A DNA stretch of 64,000 nucleotides from assembly GCA_018242665.1 (NCBI GenBank), contig JAFEBL010000006.1, forward strand, positions 1 to 64,000, read 5' to 3'. The DNA comes from Nitrospira sp. Its GTDB lineage: Bacteria > Nitrospirota > Nitrospiria > Nitrospirales > Nitrospiraceae. The stretch's first letter is position 1. Each line of letters begins with the position of its first letter. The notes under the pieces were generated by a model. That model was not told where the DNA came from. It worked only from the letters and a program-made list of their open reading frames with translations, and ran no database searches. This document shows, piece by piece, positions 48,287-57,934 of the stretch. Position numbers and translations under genes: made by a program.

Positions 48287-49480
48287 TCACGACAATCGAT
48301 TGGGCTGCAACTTCATCATATCCCTGGCAGGCCGCCGACTATGCAGGAGGTACGTATACAACGACTGGTACTGTTTCACGGTTTCCTGAATGGTAAACTC
48401 TTCCGGCAACTCGTCGCTCCCGTTCCTAAGATCTGCACGAAGTCGGGCATCTCCCAGAATCTGACAGACCCGCCCTGCCATGGCCCGCACATCGCCGGCC
48501 GGGCACAGCGTCCCCTGGATGCCTTCAACGATCGCTTCGGCGGCACCACCCACGCGGGTCGCCACGATCGGAACCCGGCTGGCCCTCGCTTCCAATATCG
48601 CGCAGGGTAACCCTTCCCATTGAGAGGTCAGCACGAACACGTCCAGCGCCTTCAACAAGGCAGGGACATCGCGGCGCCAACCAAGCAAGGTGACCCGCCC
48701 CTGCAGCCCCTCGGCCTCAATCATTGCCTCGATGCGCGGCCGTAATTCGCCGTCGCCGACGAGGAGGCATTTTGCCGCAGGCATGCGCCGGCATACTAGT
48801 GCCGCCATGCGGACAAAATCTTCGGGCGATTTTTGCGGTTTCAGGCACGAAACCGTCCCCACGAGCAGATCATCCGGGCTCACGCCCAACGTAGCCCGAA
48901 GACGATCACGCTCCGACGCTTCAATCCGCGCAGAAAACGCTTTTGGATCAATGCCGGGCCTGACCACCGACACCTTGGAAGCCGTGAACAGTTCCCACTC
49001 AAGGCCCTGCCGGCGATCGGCCTGCGACACCGCAATCCAATGGGTCGTCACGCGGCCAACCATCCGTTCAATCCCGATCAAGAGCCGTTGCAGCCAAAAC
49101 GGTTGGGTGGGCGTCACGCCGTAGCCGTGTATCGTATGCAGAATACAAGGGACACCGGCCAACCAGGCCGCAACGCGCCCTAGGATACCAGCTTTTGAAC
49201 TATGGGTGTGGACAATCTTTGGCTGGAGCCGTCGGAATGTCGCCACAAGCTCCCAGAGAGCACGCAGATCCTGCAGCGGATGAATCTCCCGGACCAGGGA
49301 GGGAATCAGCTGCACGTCAACACCCTGAAGCGCGCACGCCTCTTCAGTCAGCATCCCACCTGGCCCGGCAATCAATACCGGCCGAAATCGCCGACGATCC
49401 AGGCTCAACACCACCCGCATCGCGACTTCCTGTGCCCCGCCCAGTTCCAACTTGGTAATGACGTGACAGACTACATCCAT
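48287..49480 (-). CDS. Family 4-type glycosyltransferase
   Basis: It is a 397-residue GT-B glycosyltransferase. The N-terminal acceptor domain contains VITKLELGGAQEVAMRVV and VHTHSSKAGILGR. The C-terminal donor domain holds SCLKPQKSPEDFVRMAAL, LLVGDGELRP and the EGLPCAILEARASRVPIVAT stretch with the conserved Glu pair spaced about seven residues apart. It transfers a sugar to a growing polysaccharide repeat; donor and acceptor are unknown. It lies 13 bases after the FAD enzyme gene. Confidence 0.92.
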   Translation of the reverse strand: MDVVCHVITKLELGGAQEVAMRVVLSLDRRRFRPVLIAGPGGMLTEEACALQGVDVQLIPSLVREIHPLQDLRALWELVATFRRLQPKIVHTHSSKAGILGRVAAWLAGVPCILHTIHGYGVTPTQPFWLQRLLIGIERMVGRVTTHWIAVSQADRRQGLEWELFTASKVSVVRPGIDPKAFSARIEASERDRLRATLGVSPDDLLVGTVSCLKPQKSPEDFVRMAALVCRRMPAAKCLLVGDGELRPRIEAMIEAEGLQGRVTLLGWRRDVPALLKALDVFVLTSQWEGLPCAILEARASRVPIVATRVGGAAEAIVEGIQGTLCPAGDVRAMAGRVCQILGDARLRADLRNGSDELPEEFTIQETVKQYQSLYTYLLHSRRPARDMMKLQPNRLS

Positions 49481-49493
49481 AACGTTTCCGCGT

Positions 49494-50804
49494 TCAGGCA
49501 GCGGCCTTCACCCGTAACTGCGCGGCGACCTGCTGCCCCTGAGCGATGGCGTCCTCCATCGATGTATGCTCCCACAATCCATACCTCCCGATCGACGAAA
49601 TGCCTCTCCGCTCGAGTTCTGCCAAAAGTTCCTTCACCGCCCGTCCCCGATACCGGTCGAACAGGACATAGGCGTAATACAGATCCTTCACGTCCGACAT
49701 CACCAACTCATCCGTCGGCTGCAACACACCGGCCTGTTCCAATCCACGGCGAACCCGCTCGATCAGTGACGCCTCTGACTCCCGCTCCGTCGGTTGATGA
49801 GAAATTTCCACATACAAGGAACTACAGCCGGGTCGCCCCATGGCCGGAGAGAAGTTCATGGGAAATCCGGCACGATAGAAGGGGTACCGATGTTCAGGGA
49901 AATAGATCCAATGCTTGTCGGAGAGCTGTTCGCGAGCCACAGCCAGGTTCACATTATAGACCGACACCCAGCGCAGCGATTGTGCCAGCTCTCGCATCGA
50001 CGCCGGAAGATCAACACATCGGCGAATCAGATCCGGCAACGGAATCGTCGAGATGATGCGGTCATACTCCTCGGTGCGCTCTCCCTGCGCACTGCGGAAC
50101 ACCGCACGCCGACGGCCCGTTTCGATCTCCACCAATTCGGAATCGTAGGACAGATTCTCCACCGACGGCAGGAAGGCCTGAGGCAAGACGCTGATCCCCC
50201 CACTCACCGGATATTGAAACGAGGGGTTGTAACCAAACGCCTTGTCCTTGATCCCGAGCGCACCGTTCACGACATCCTTCACGTCCGGCTTCGGCACGAG
50301 CCAGGACACCCAGTCGGACGTCAACTCATCGAGAGACACCTGCCACAGCTTTTCATTGAACGGCACCATGAAATGCTTCGCAATTCCCTCGCCCAGACTC
50401 TCGACTATCCACTGTTTGAAGGATCGAGCCTCCACCGGCGGCTTGGACGCGGGCGCCGACAACGTGGCGATAAAACCCAACAAGCATTCGCGCACGACCT
50501 CAGGCGGAAGGCCATGGGTATTCACCTGGAACGGATACTCCGTGTAGGTGTCATGTGAAAATACGTACGACTTGCGGGCATGTCGCTGCAATCGGCTGGG
50601 CAGCAAACCTTCCACCAAGGCCTTGATCGCCGTTTGGCGGAAATGGAGCAGATGCCCGGTATAGTCGAAGGTGAAGCCGTCTTTGACGTAGGAGCGGCAT
50701 AGACCGCCGACTTCGCGTTCCCGCTCCAGGATCTTGTAGCGCATGCCGCGCAGGTGATAGGCCGCGCTCAATCCCGCCAACCCGGCCCCAACAATCAAAA
50801 TCAT
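49494..50804 (-). CDS. FAD-dependent amine-oxidase-like protein
   Basis: The 436-residue flavoprotein begins with MILIVGAGLAGLSAAYHL, a perfect dinucleotide-binding motif, followed by LEREREVGGLCRSY. Similarity runs to the protoporphyrinogen-oxidase/UDP-galactopyranose-mutase-like COG1232 group often found in polysaccharide loci. Contraction of a sugar ring or oxidation of a lipid-linked sugar is possible; the reaction is not known. The ATG at 50804 overlaps the stop of the WecA-like gene (ATGA), so the upstream long open frame is an antisense-like shadow. Confidence 0.85.
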   Translation of the reverse strand: MILIVGAGLAGLSAAYHLRGMRYKILEREREVGGLCRSYVKDGFTFDYTGHLLHFRQTAIKALVEGLLPSRLQRHARKSYVFSHDTYTEYPFQVNTHGLPPEVVRECLLGFIATLSAPASKPPVEARSFKQWIVESLGEGIAKHFMVPFNEKLWQVSLDELTSDWVSWLVPKPDVKDVVNGALGIKDKAFGYNPSFQYPVSGGISVLPQAFLPSVENLSYDSELVEIETGRRRAVFRSAQGERTEEYDRIISTIPLPDLIRRCVDLPASMRELAQSLRWVSVYNVNLAVAREQLSDKHWIYFPEHRYPFYRAGFPMNFSPAMGRPGCSSLYVEISHQPTERESEASLIERVRRGLEQAGVLQPTDELVMSDVKDLYYAYVLFDRYRGRAVKELLAELERRGISSIGRYGLWEHTSMEDAIAQGQQVAAQLRVKAAA

Positions 50805-51859
50805 ACGGCGCCGGTCCTTTCTGTTGAACGTGCCGAGACAGCCTGAGGGCTCACCGCGACCACGCCGCTGGAAACATTCACCCGCGTCAACGCCACGGCC
50901 GCAGCGGCCAGACCAATGACGGTCAGCCCGCTCACCCCCAAGGCGAGATCCTGAGGCACCGCCATAACGAGGAGGCCAATGCCGCCGAGCACGGCCGCGC
51001 CGAGATAACTCAGCAGCACGACTTGCGTCACTGAAAGTCCCCAGTGCCGTAACCGAATGGCCATGTGATCCGGGCTGCCGAGAAAAATTGGGAGACCGCG
51101 CAAGAACCGGATGTACATAACGAACAGCGTGTCGAAAATCGGCATGCCCAAGATCAACACTGGAGTCAGCAGCGACACGGAATGGCCTTCCGTGTATTTG
51201 CCGATCATGGACAACGCCCCCAACATCAGGCCGATGAACATCGCCCCGGAATCCCCCATGTAAATCGACGCCGGGCGCCAGTTGTAGCGAAGGAAACCCA
51301 GGAGGCTGCCGATCAATGCCGCGAGCATGAACGCGATGGCTTGATCGCCGTTGAGCACCGCCACGACGCACAGAAATATGGCGCTGATGATGCCGACACC
51401 GGCCGACAATCCATCCATGATATCCAGCAAGTTGAAGGCGTTGATGATGCCGATCATCCAAAACACAGTCAGCACAAGGTCGACCCAATCGGGAAGGGAT
51501 GCGATTTCGATCCTAATGCCGCTCTTGATCAAGACAAACACCGCCAGAAACTGTCCCGCCAGTTTTATCCCGGGCGAAAGCACGCCGAAATCGTCGATCA
51601 GTCCCAGCATGACGATCAACGTTCCCGACAGCACGATACCGAGGACGTCCTGCCGAAACTCGAAGGTAAACGCCAGACTGACGAGGAAAGCCAGGTAGAT
51701 CGCCAAGCCACCCAAGTACGGAACCGACTCCTGTTGGTGCTTGAGTCGACCATCGGGATTGTCGACGATGCCGAACTTCAGGGCAGCCCGGCGCGCGATC
51801 GGCACCCCGTACATCGCCAGCAACACGGCGACCACGAATGTCAGCGTGAGGAGAATCAT
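50801..51859 (-). CDS. Undecaprenyl-phosphate sugar-1-phosphate transferase, WecA/TagO family
   Basis: This 352-residue polytopic protein (about ten helices) starts a lipid-linked glycan by moving a sugar-1-phosphate to undecaprenyl phosphate on the inner membrane. Family motifs are VMLGLIDDFG, NAFNLLDIMDGLSAG, YMGDSGAMFIGLMLG and the C-terminal SPDHMAIRLRHWGL. The ATG at 51859 overlaps the previous glycosyltransferase stop (ATGA), so the frame that begins 190 codons further upstream is not used. It is the likely initiator for the glycan of this cluster. Confidence 0.92.
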   Translation of the reverse strand: MILLTLTFVVAVLLAMYGVPIARRAALKFGIVDNPDGRLKHQQESVPYLGGLAIYLAFLVSLAFTFEFRQDVLGIVLSGTLIVMLGLIDDFGVLSPGIKLAGQFLAVFVLIKSGIRIEIASLPDWVDLVLTVFWMIGIINAFNLLDIMDGLSAGVGIISAIFLCVVAVLNGDQAIAFMLAALIGSLLGFLRYNWRPASIYMGDSGAMFIGLMLGALSMIGKYTEGHSVSLLTPVLILGMPIFDTLFVMYIRFLRGLPIFLGSPDHMAIRLRHWGLSVTQVVLLSYLGAAVLGGIGLLVMAVPQDLALGVSGLTVIGLAAAAVALTRVNVSSGVVAVSPQAVSARSTERTGAV

Positions 51860-52995
51860 CGCCTCACCGTCGAAGGGGGATGGCTCGGCATCGAGGGTGG
51901 AACAGGATGCGGCGTGGCCGGATGCCGTTGACCATCCGCAAACCCGCGATACACATCGGCCAGGCGAGGCCCCCACAGCGCCAGGGAATAGCGTGACTCC
52001 ACCGTTCTGCGGCCGGCCTGTCCCAGGCGCGCGCGCAGGTGCGGTTGACGGCAGAGGGCGTGCAATTGCTCGTACCACTCGTCCTCCGTCATCGCGAGCA
52101 ATCCGTTTTCCCCATTCACGATGACGTCGCTGTTGACGCCCACGGGAGAGGCCACCGCCGGAAGGCCGCAGGCGAGATACTGAAGCAGCTTCAGTCCACA
52201 TTTGCCTCGCGCCCATTCGGTATCTTCCAGCGGCATGACCCCAATCGTGGCATCCTGGAGATCCGCCACCTCGCGGGCGAAATCCCAGGATCGGAACTCC
52301 ACGTCGATCCCTGCGAACGTCGGTGCATGCGAACAGACTACTCGAAGTCTGATCGGGTACTGGGACTGAAGCGCGCGGAGTGCTGGGACCAGCACATGGA
52401 GATATTTCAAGTTGTAGGCCAACCCCATCCACACAATCGTGATCGCTTGATCCGCATGGCTGTCTGAACTGACGCTCCGACTCCCGAGCGGGGCGAACCG
52501 GTCTGTATCAACCACCGTCGGCACCACACGCACATTCGACGAACATTGCCTAGCATAGGCGGCCAGACGATCGTTGCCGGCAATCACACCCGTGGCCATC
52601 CGTAAGAGCGCCGGGATCTTTTCCTCTTGCCCTTGGGTGAGATAGATCGCGTCGTCCATTTCGACCACGAACCTCTGCCCCAGCCGGCACAGGAGTCGCT
52701 CCGCTATCGGAGGTGCATAAGGAAAGAGCGGCCCCTCCGTGATCACCAAATCCTGCCGGCGAAGCGTCAACAGGGTTCCCAGCCGTTTGAGAAAGCGGGC
52801 ACACACATAGGGAATCTTGAGACAGGTCTGCAGAGCGCGTGACCGTACCTCAAGGATGGAAAAATACGTTTCGCCAAACAGGGGCTCTACCCGACAGTCG
52901 ATGCCTTCAGCTTGAAAGCGAGACAAGAACTGAAAGACGCGATACCGGCTACTCGGGCCGACGCTCGAGCACTTTGAAAAATAGGTCACCGTCAT
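51856..52995 (-). CDS. Glycosyltransferase, GT-B type
   Basis: The 379-residue glycosyltransferase starts at ATG 52995. The N-terminal half contains GPSSRYRVFQFLSRFQAEGI, FVVEMDDAIYL and a GxNDRLAAYA linker. The C-terminal donor site includes GKCGLKLLQYLACGLPAVAS and GVNSDVIVNGENGLLA. Starts further upstream are possible (53028). The last codons form a Pro/Ser-rich tail that overlaps the WecA-like start. The gene follows a 209-base gap without a visible gene (52996-53204), which could contain an internal promoter. Confidence 0.88.
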   Translation of the reverse strand: MTVTYFSKCSSVGPSSRYRVFQFLSRFQAEGIDCRVEPLFGETYFSILEVRSRALQTCLKIPYVCARFLKRLGTLLTLRRQDLVITEGPLFPYAPPIAERLLCRLGQRFVVEMDDAIYLTQGQEEKIPALLRMATGVIAGNDRLAAYARQCSSNVRVVPTVVDTDRFAPLGSRSVSSDSHADQAITIVWMGLAYNLKYLHVLVPALRALQSQYPIRLRVVCSHAPTFAGIDVEFRSWDFAREVADLQDATIGVMPLEDTEWARGKCGLKLLQYLACGLPAVASPVGVNSDVIVNGENGLLAMTEDEWYEQLHALCRQPHLRARLGQAGRRTVESRYSLALWGPRLADVYRGFADGQRHPATPHPVPPSMPSHPPSTVRR

Positions 52996-53204
52996 GGCAC
53001 GCGTGCGCCTGTGGCCTCGAAGTTTCAAGCAGTTGCGCGGACAAACCCAACTAGTGAAATAGTACCGAAGTTCTCGGGCAAGGATAGGTTTTTCGATGTT
53101 TTTGCGCGGGCGCGCGGCGGCGGCTTCGACGGGAATCCACTATCTGAGAGACAGGAGCGCGTTCAGTTCAGCGCATTGGTGATCGCCGAACAGAAACACT
53201 CCGG

Positions 53205-54557
53205 TTATCTCCCGCATGACCAGGTGATGACACGATTCGCGAGACCTCTCATCCCGGTCATGCGGTAGTGATAGAGGGCCCGTTGCAGGTAATACTGCCA
53301 AGCATGCTTGGGCCACCCCTGAGAGTGTTCGAGGCAGGCACTCCATACGTCCCCATACTCCTTGTCTCGAGCTCGTACCGGTGTGCGACACCAGGCAAGG
53401 ACCGGTTCGAAGGCACGCTCCCAGGAAAAGTCCTGCGCGGTCGTCAGGCAATGCTGTTTCCACGCATGCCTGGTTGCGGGAGCATCCGCAGCCTGTACAA
53501 TGGCGTGAGCCAGCGACTCGACATCTCCGCACGGCACGGTGAGCCCAAGTTCCTGTTGCTTCACCAGATCACTCAATGGATCGCCTTCCGTCGTAATAAT
53601 GGGAAGACCGGCCCAGAGGTAATCCATCATGCGAGTCCGGAACGAAAATCGTGTTTCAAGATTGTCACGATGGACATTCAACCCCAGATCCGCCTCCAAC
53701 AGGAAGTTCTCGCGGTCCTCGTAGGCGACCCAATCATTGAAAAACACCAGATGATTGGTCAGGTCCAGTTGATCGGCCAGCGCGATGGTTTGCTCGGCAG
53801 TATGTGACGTGGTCACCGTGGCGTTGGGTCGCTTGACTCCCATGAAGAATAGCTTGATGTCGCTTCGTTTGCGGCCAACGATGTGCATCGCCTTCACTGC
53901 CATCATGGGATCAAACCATTCCCAAAGCCCTCCACCCCACAGCAGGACGACATCGTCACGATCAATCCCAGGCCACACGCCCTTCAAGACCTGTCGCCGA
54001 TGCGCGGGGGCCTGAGTCGGAACACCGAACGGTGCCACCATCAACACACGTCGAAGCATCCGGTCGTCGTGATAGATCACCGGATTGATTCTTCCTGCCG
54101 CCATGAGCATCCCGACCCAGAAGTCCCACTGTCGCTGGCTCGCGCAGATGAAGGCATCTCCGGCGCGTAAATAGTTGTAGTGTTCCCGGACCAGCGCATG
54201 ATGACTTTCCAACTGCCCCTTGATCGTATTCGGAGGAGTCGTCTCTAAATATCCGACGGGCGAAGGATCATAGAGGTCAATCACCTTGGCGATCGAGTGG
54301 TCACAGAGGAACGGATACCGGCTGAGTATCTGCCCCTGACCTATTACGACATCATGCGTATCGGCACAGGTTCGGACAGAGGCCTGGGTCGATAGCTGAG
54401 TCGACAGACCGGGATGTTGAAGATCAGTGCGAGTGGGAGTCAACAACGTCACGGTATGTTCAGTTGCAAGCAGCTTTGCCAATTCCCATGTTCGAATACC
54501 CGGCCCAGCCATCTGCTTACCGATGACGTCGTTGCTAATGAGCAGTATCTTGCTCAC
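53205..54557 (-). CDS. Glycosyltransferase, putative
   Basis: The 450-residue glycosyltransferase has an N-terminal KILLISNDVIGKQMAGPGIR segment and a donor domain containing RTRMMDYLWAGLPIITTEGD and GLTVPCGDVESLAHAIV. The middle block LLWGGGLWEWFDPMMAVKAM is also typical. Its last 60 residues are specific and not clearly a domain. The GTG start at 54557 overlaps the methyltransferase stop as GTGA. It is one of at least three glycosyltransferases in the operon, giving a glycan of several sugars. Confidence 0.85.
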   Translation of the reverse strand: MSKILLISNDVIGKQMAGPGIRTWELAKLLATEHTVTLLTPTRTDLQHPGLSTQLSTQASVRTCADTHDVVIGQGQILSRYPFLCDHSIAKVIDLYDPSPVGYLETTPPNTIKGQLESHHALVREHYNYLRAGDAFICASQRQWDFWVGMLMAAGRINPVIYHDDRMLRRVLMVAPFGVPTQAPAHRRQVLKGVWPGIDRDDVVLLWGGGLWEWFDPMMAVKAMHIVGRKRSDIKLFFMGVKRPNATVTTSHTAEQTIALADQLDLTNHLVFFNDWVAYEDRENFLLEADLGLNVHRDNLETRFSFRTRMMDYLWAGLPIITTEGDPLSDLVKQQELGLTVPCGDVESLAHAIVQAADAPATRHAWKQHCLTTAQDFSWERAFEPVLAWCRTPVRARDKEYGDVWSACLEHSQGWPKHAWQYYLQRALYHYRMTGMRGLANRVITWSCGR

Positions 54558-56194
54558 GATGCGCTCACCTCATGCATGCAAGCCGGTTGGTCTCGGTGGT
54601 GCACCATGAACACCAACGTGAATCCGTTTCCGACCTTTGTATCGATGTCCTCTTGCGCAACCAGCTTCCATTCACAGAGCCTGTTGCGGCGCATCCACTC
54701 CACGACCTGCAAGATCGAGTCGGGTGTGAAGGTATGGTAGTGCCCCATTTTTCCGCCCGGCACTCCATCGAGCGAATGGCTATCGAGCGAGGCGTGCTGA
54801 TGATAGTCGTCGATGAAATGTTTGAATGGCGTGAGTTCTCGGGTTGCATCCAGGGCGAATGCCCACTTGTGCGGCACAATCATGAATACATACCCGCCGT
54901 CAATGACGATGCGGTTCCATTCGATGAAGCCCGCCACGATATTAGGGAGATGTTCCACGATGTGACTGGTCAGGATAAATCCTTCGCTCTGATCCGGGAC
55001 AGGGATGCTATCGGCCGCAGCCCACAGATCGACCTGCGGGGGTTCAAGGCCTGACAGTCGCTGCTGCTCTGCCGCGTAGAATTCATGTGCCGCAGGTAGC
55101 TCGACATTCCTGGTGTTGAGTCCGAACGGATTGTGGGCCGCCGGCCCGATCTCCAAACCTTTCAATCCATCAAGGAGCGAATGCGCCAACGCAGATTCTT
55201 GAGCGATCGGAATGGGCTCCGGCCTCGCAATCATTATTTCAATATCACCAGTTGCCCCCTCATCTGAGGCAGGCCAGCCCATCCGGCGCACTGCATTCCA
55301 TGCACGCTTGAACAGCGACCGCCATTCCCCGTTCATGAGGATGAGCAACGCCGACCGCAGCGACAGGTAGACCGAGAGCCTTGTGCTATGGAGGGGGCAC
55401 AGTTTCTCGCGCAGTCCTTTGAGATAGACCGAAACTTTCCAGCCGATTGATTGCTCAACCTTCTCCAAACGCCGTTCCAGCTGCTGAATCACCCTTCTCT
55501 GTTCTTCGTCGGTCTGGGCAAACGTCTTGCGCAACTGCTCGCGCTGCTGCAGCAGCGCATCGATGACACAGAGTCGCACGGGTTTCTTGACGAATCGCAT
55601 CGCATGGGGAGCAATTCGCGCGGCATCAAACTCCACATCCAAATCGAAGCCCTGCTCCGCAAACAACGCATTCCAGTAAGACCGGGGCCGCACGTTGATA
55701 TGGGTGGGTTCGGCAAAATCATCGGGAGTAGAGGAAAAGAGAATGTCGTCCGTACTGCGACAGAGATTGGCAATGACATGCCGTCCGATCTCTTCAGGAA
55801 TATGTTCGAGGACTTCGATGCAGACGACGAGGTCGAACCGTTCAGCAATCGGCTCCGTCAACGACGCGACTCGGCAATAGGGCCTGATATCTCGACGCAC
55901 TTCGCTGATTGCATATTCAGACAGATCGATTCCGTACGCCTCGACGCCTCGATCCCGAAGCGCCTCAACCAAAAATCCCTTCGCACACCCCGCATCCAGA
56001 ACCTTCCTCGGCCCGATCTGCTTGATGATATGATCCGCGACCAATCCGAAAAACTGAAGCCATTTCCCTTCGTACCGGTTGTACGGGATAGGCCCCAGGC
56101 AAGACTCATAGTATGCCTGATTGTACGGATGGGGCGGACGCTTCCCGGCTACGCCTGCTGCCTCGTGCTGATCGATGTGCGATGGAGATTTCAT
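54554..56194 (-). CDS. Tandem class I methyltransferase protein
   Basis: The 546-residue protein carries two SAM-dependent methyltransferase-like domains. The first (about residues 45-205) has VLDAGCAKGFLVEALRDRG and LVVCIEVLEHIPEEIG. A coiled segment (QQLERRLEKVEQSIGWKV) links it to a second domain (about 340-540) with LKGLEIGPAAHNPFG and LTSHIVEHLPNI and a histidine-rich region ending GHYHTFTPDSILQ. Such proteins in O-antigen clusters can cap the chain by methylation and so control its length; whether this one does is inference. It lies directly downstream of the Wzt gene and upstream of the glycosyltransferase genes. Confidence 0.82.
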   Translation of the reverse strand: MKSPSHIDQHEAAGVAGKRPPHPYNQAYYESCLGPIPYNRYEGKWLQFFGLVADHIIKQIGPRKVLDAGCAKGFLVEALRDRGVEAYGIDLSEYAISEVRRDIRPYCRVASLTEPIAERFDLVVCIEVLEHIPEEIGRHVIANLCRSTDDILFSSTPDDFAEPTHINVRPRSYWNALFAEQGFDLDVEFDAARIAPHAMRFVKKPVRLCVIDALLQQREQLRKTFAQTDEEQRRVIQQLERRLEKVEQSIGWKVSVYLKGLREKLCPLHSTRLSVYLSLRSALLILMNGEWRSLFKRAWNAVRRMGWPASDEGATGDIEIMIARPEPIPIAQESALAHSLLDGLKGLEIGPAAHNPFGLNTRNVELPAAHEFYAAEQQRLSGLEPPQVDLWAAADSIPVPDQSEGFILTSHIVEHLPNIVAGFIEWNRIVIDGGYVFMIVPHKWAFALDATRELTPFKHFIDDYHQHASLDSHSLDGVPGGKMGHYHTFTPDSILQVVEWMRRNRLCEWKLVAQEDIDTKVGNGFTLVFMVHHRDQPACMHEVSAS

Positions 56195-56309
56195 GTGTGC
56201 CTCAACTGTCCGCTTCTACCTTCTGTCACTTGCATTGTGCGTGGCACAGGAGAGATGCCGACCTGCCGCACATGCTGCACCTCTGCGCATCGCCACGGCC
56301 AGAATCTGC

Positions 56310-57080
56310 TCACGCAGCGGAAATGCGATTGTCTGCATGTCTCGAACGCGTGGCCTGTTCGTATTGCGGAATCACGACGCCCGGTGCGCCCTCTCCCAAG
56401 ATGTGGCCCTTCTCCAACCAAACGACTCGATCACAGAGCCTCCGGACATGGTCCATCGAGTGCGAGACCAGTACCATGGTGATCTGCTTGCGTTTGAATT
56501 CATCGATCTTGGCGTTGCACTTCAGCTGAAACGCTAGATCACCGACCGATAGAATCTCATCAATCAGCAGGATCTCCGGGTCAAGATGTGAGGCAATGGC
56601 AAATCCCAGCCGCGCAATCATGCCGCTGGAATAGGTGCGCAGCGGCTGATCCATAAAGGGTTCCAGTTCGCTGAAAGCGATGATGGCCGGCATTCGTGAG
56701 CGCACTTCCCGTCTGGTCAGCCCAAGCAGTACGCCATGCAGCACAATATTTTCAGCGCCCGTCAAATCAAAATGGAACCCGGCCCCCAGTTCAAGCAAAG
56801 GAGAAACGCGGGTGCTGACCGTCACGTTTCCCGTGTCGGCCTCGACGATGCCGGCCATCAACGCCAAGGTCGTGCTCTTCCCTGCGCCGTTCGGACCGAT
56901 CAACCCCACGGTTTCTCCCTTTTCGATGCAGAACGACACGTCCTCCAACACAGTGATTCGTTCTCGCTTCAGAGACCGAAGCGTTTCAGGCAAGTGCAAC
57001 AATGACGATTTGATCCCATGGGAAAGGGATTGGTATCTCGGATACCATTTCGAGACATGCTCAAAAGAGATCGACGTCAT
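56310..57080 (-). CDS. wzt: Polysaccharide ABC exporter ATPase, Wzt/KpsT type
   Basis: The 256-residue ATPase powers glycan export. Walker A is GLIGPNGAGKSTTLALMAGI, the signature region is YSSGMIARLGFAIA, and Walker B is ILLIDEILSVGD. Unlike many Wzt proteins it ends soon after the core (last residues ATRSRHADNRISAA), without a C-terminal carbohydrate-binding domain. The start is ATG 57080, which overlaps the permease stop by four bases; the 33 codons upstream are not used. Chain termination therefore would not depend on a Wzt-borne binding domain. Confidence 0.93.
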   Translation of the reverse strand: MTSISFEHVSKWYPRYQSLSHGIKSSLLHLPETLRSLKRERITVLEDVSFCIEKGETVGLIGPNGAGKSTTLALMAGIVEADTGNVTVSTRVSPLLELGAGFHFDLTGAENIVLHGVLLGLTRREVRSRMPAIIAFSELEPFMDQPLRTYSSGMIARLGFAIASHLDPEILLIDEILSVGDLAFQLKCNAKIDEFKRKQITMVLVSHSMDHVRRLCDRVVWLEKGHILGEGAPGVVIPQYEQATRSRHADNRISAA

Positions 57081-57886
57081 ACTACCTCGGCAAACTTGGG
57101 GGACATCCGCCAGTACACGAAGGTGCCGACGAGGATCGTGCCGAGGGCGCTGAGATAGCACAATCCGACCACCAGCCAACTGAACTGTCCATGCATAAAT
57201 AATTCGCGCCAGCTCTCGATCAATGGCGCCACCGGGTTGGCATAGAGGAATGAGCGATAGAGGCCTGGGGCCATCTCACTGGAGTACGTAATCGGGGTCA
57301 GGAAGAACAATAGCGTGATGAACAGTGCCGTCAATCGCTCCAAGTCTCTAAAAAACAGATTGGCTGACGCCAGCGTAATGGCGATCCCATACACAATCAG
57401 AAACTGCGCCGCGAGCAACAGCGGAATGCCGGCCAGCCAGCTCCACGATGGACGTATTCCATTCTCTACCAACAGCCCGACGATCACGGGTATCGAGAGC
57501 AGGAAGTGAATCCCTTCGTTCAGCACATACGAGACGACCAGGACATGCCGGGGAAACCGCACCTTCTTAATCAGCGTCGCGTTGGCGAGAAAGATATGCG
57601 GCGCGGCAATGACTGAATTGGCCAACCACTGCCAGGGCAGGAGCCCGGCGATCAGAAAGACGGCATAGTTCTCGATCGGCACCTTCATGATCTGCCCAAA
57701 CACGATGTAGTAAATGACCGCAAACAACAACGGATTCGCCACAGACCATACATACCCCAGCGCGCTGTTCTTGTAACGGGACTTCATTTCCTTCTGCGTC
57801 AGGATCACGACCAGATCCCAGAGGTGTTCCCAATACACAGCTCGCGGTGTGCGAGCCTGTGGTACGGTGAGGGATGGTGCGTGCAT
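57077..57886 (-). CDS. wzm: Polysaccharide ABC exporter permease, Wzm type
   Basis: The 269-residue inner-membrane permease has six helices. It reads LTQKEMKSRYKNSALGYVWS, then the cluster of hydrophobic segments FLIAGLLPWQWLANSVI and LLVENGIRPSWSWLAGIPLLL, ending MSPKFAEVV. With Wzt it moves undecaprenyl-linked glycan across the inner membrane. The N-terminus up to about residue 15 is soluble. The start at 57886 has no strong ribosome-binding site, and 48 bases separate it from the upstream ABC-2 permease stop. Confidence 0.93.
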   Translation of the reverse strand: MHAPSLTVPQARTPRAVYWEHLWDLVVILTQKEMKSRYKNSALGYVWSVANPLLFAVIYYIVFGQIMKVPIENYAVFLIAGLLPWQWLANSVIAAPHIFLANATLIKKVRFPRHVLVVSYVLNEGIHFLLSIPVIVGLLVENGIRPSWSWLAGIPLLLAAQFLIVYGIAITLASANLFFRDLERLTALFITLLFFLTPITYSSEMAPGLYRSFLYANPVAPLIESWRELFMHGQFSWLVVGLCYLSALGTILVGTFVYWRMSPKFAEVV

Positions 57887-57934
57887 ATGGATGTCTTCGA
57901 AGTGAAATGGCGTGTGAGCGCGAATTTCTCCCGC

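Noticed and set aside
51065-51931. 288-residue plus-strand frame opposite the WecA-like gene
   Set aside because: Gln/His-rich shadow of a membrane protein gene; typical artefact of hydrophobic codons read in reverse.
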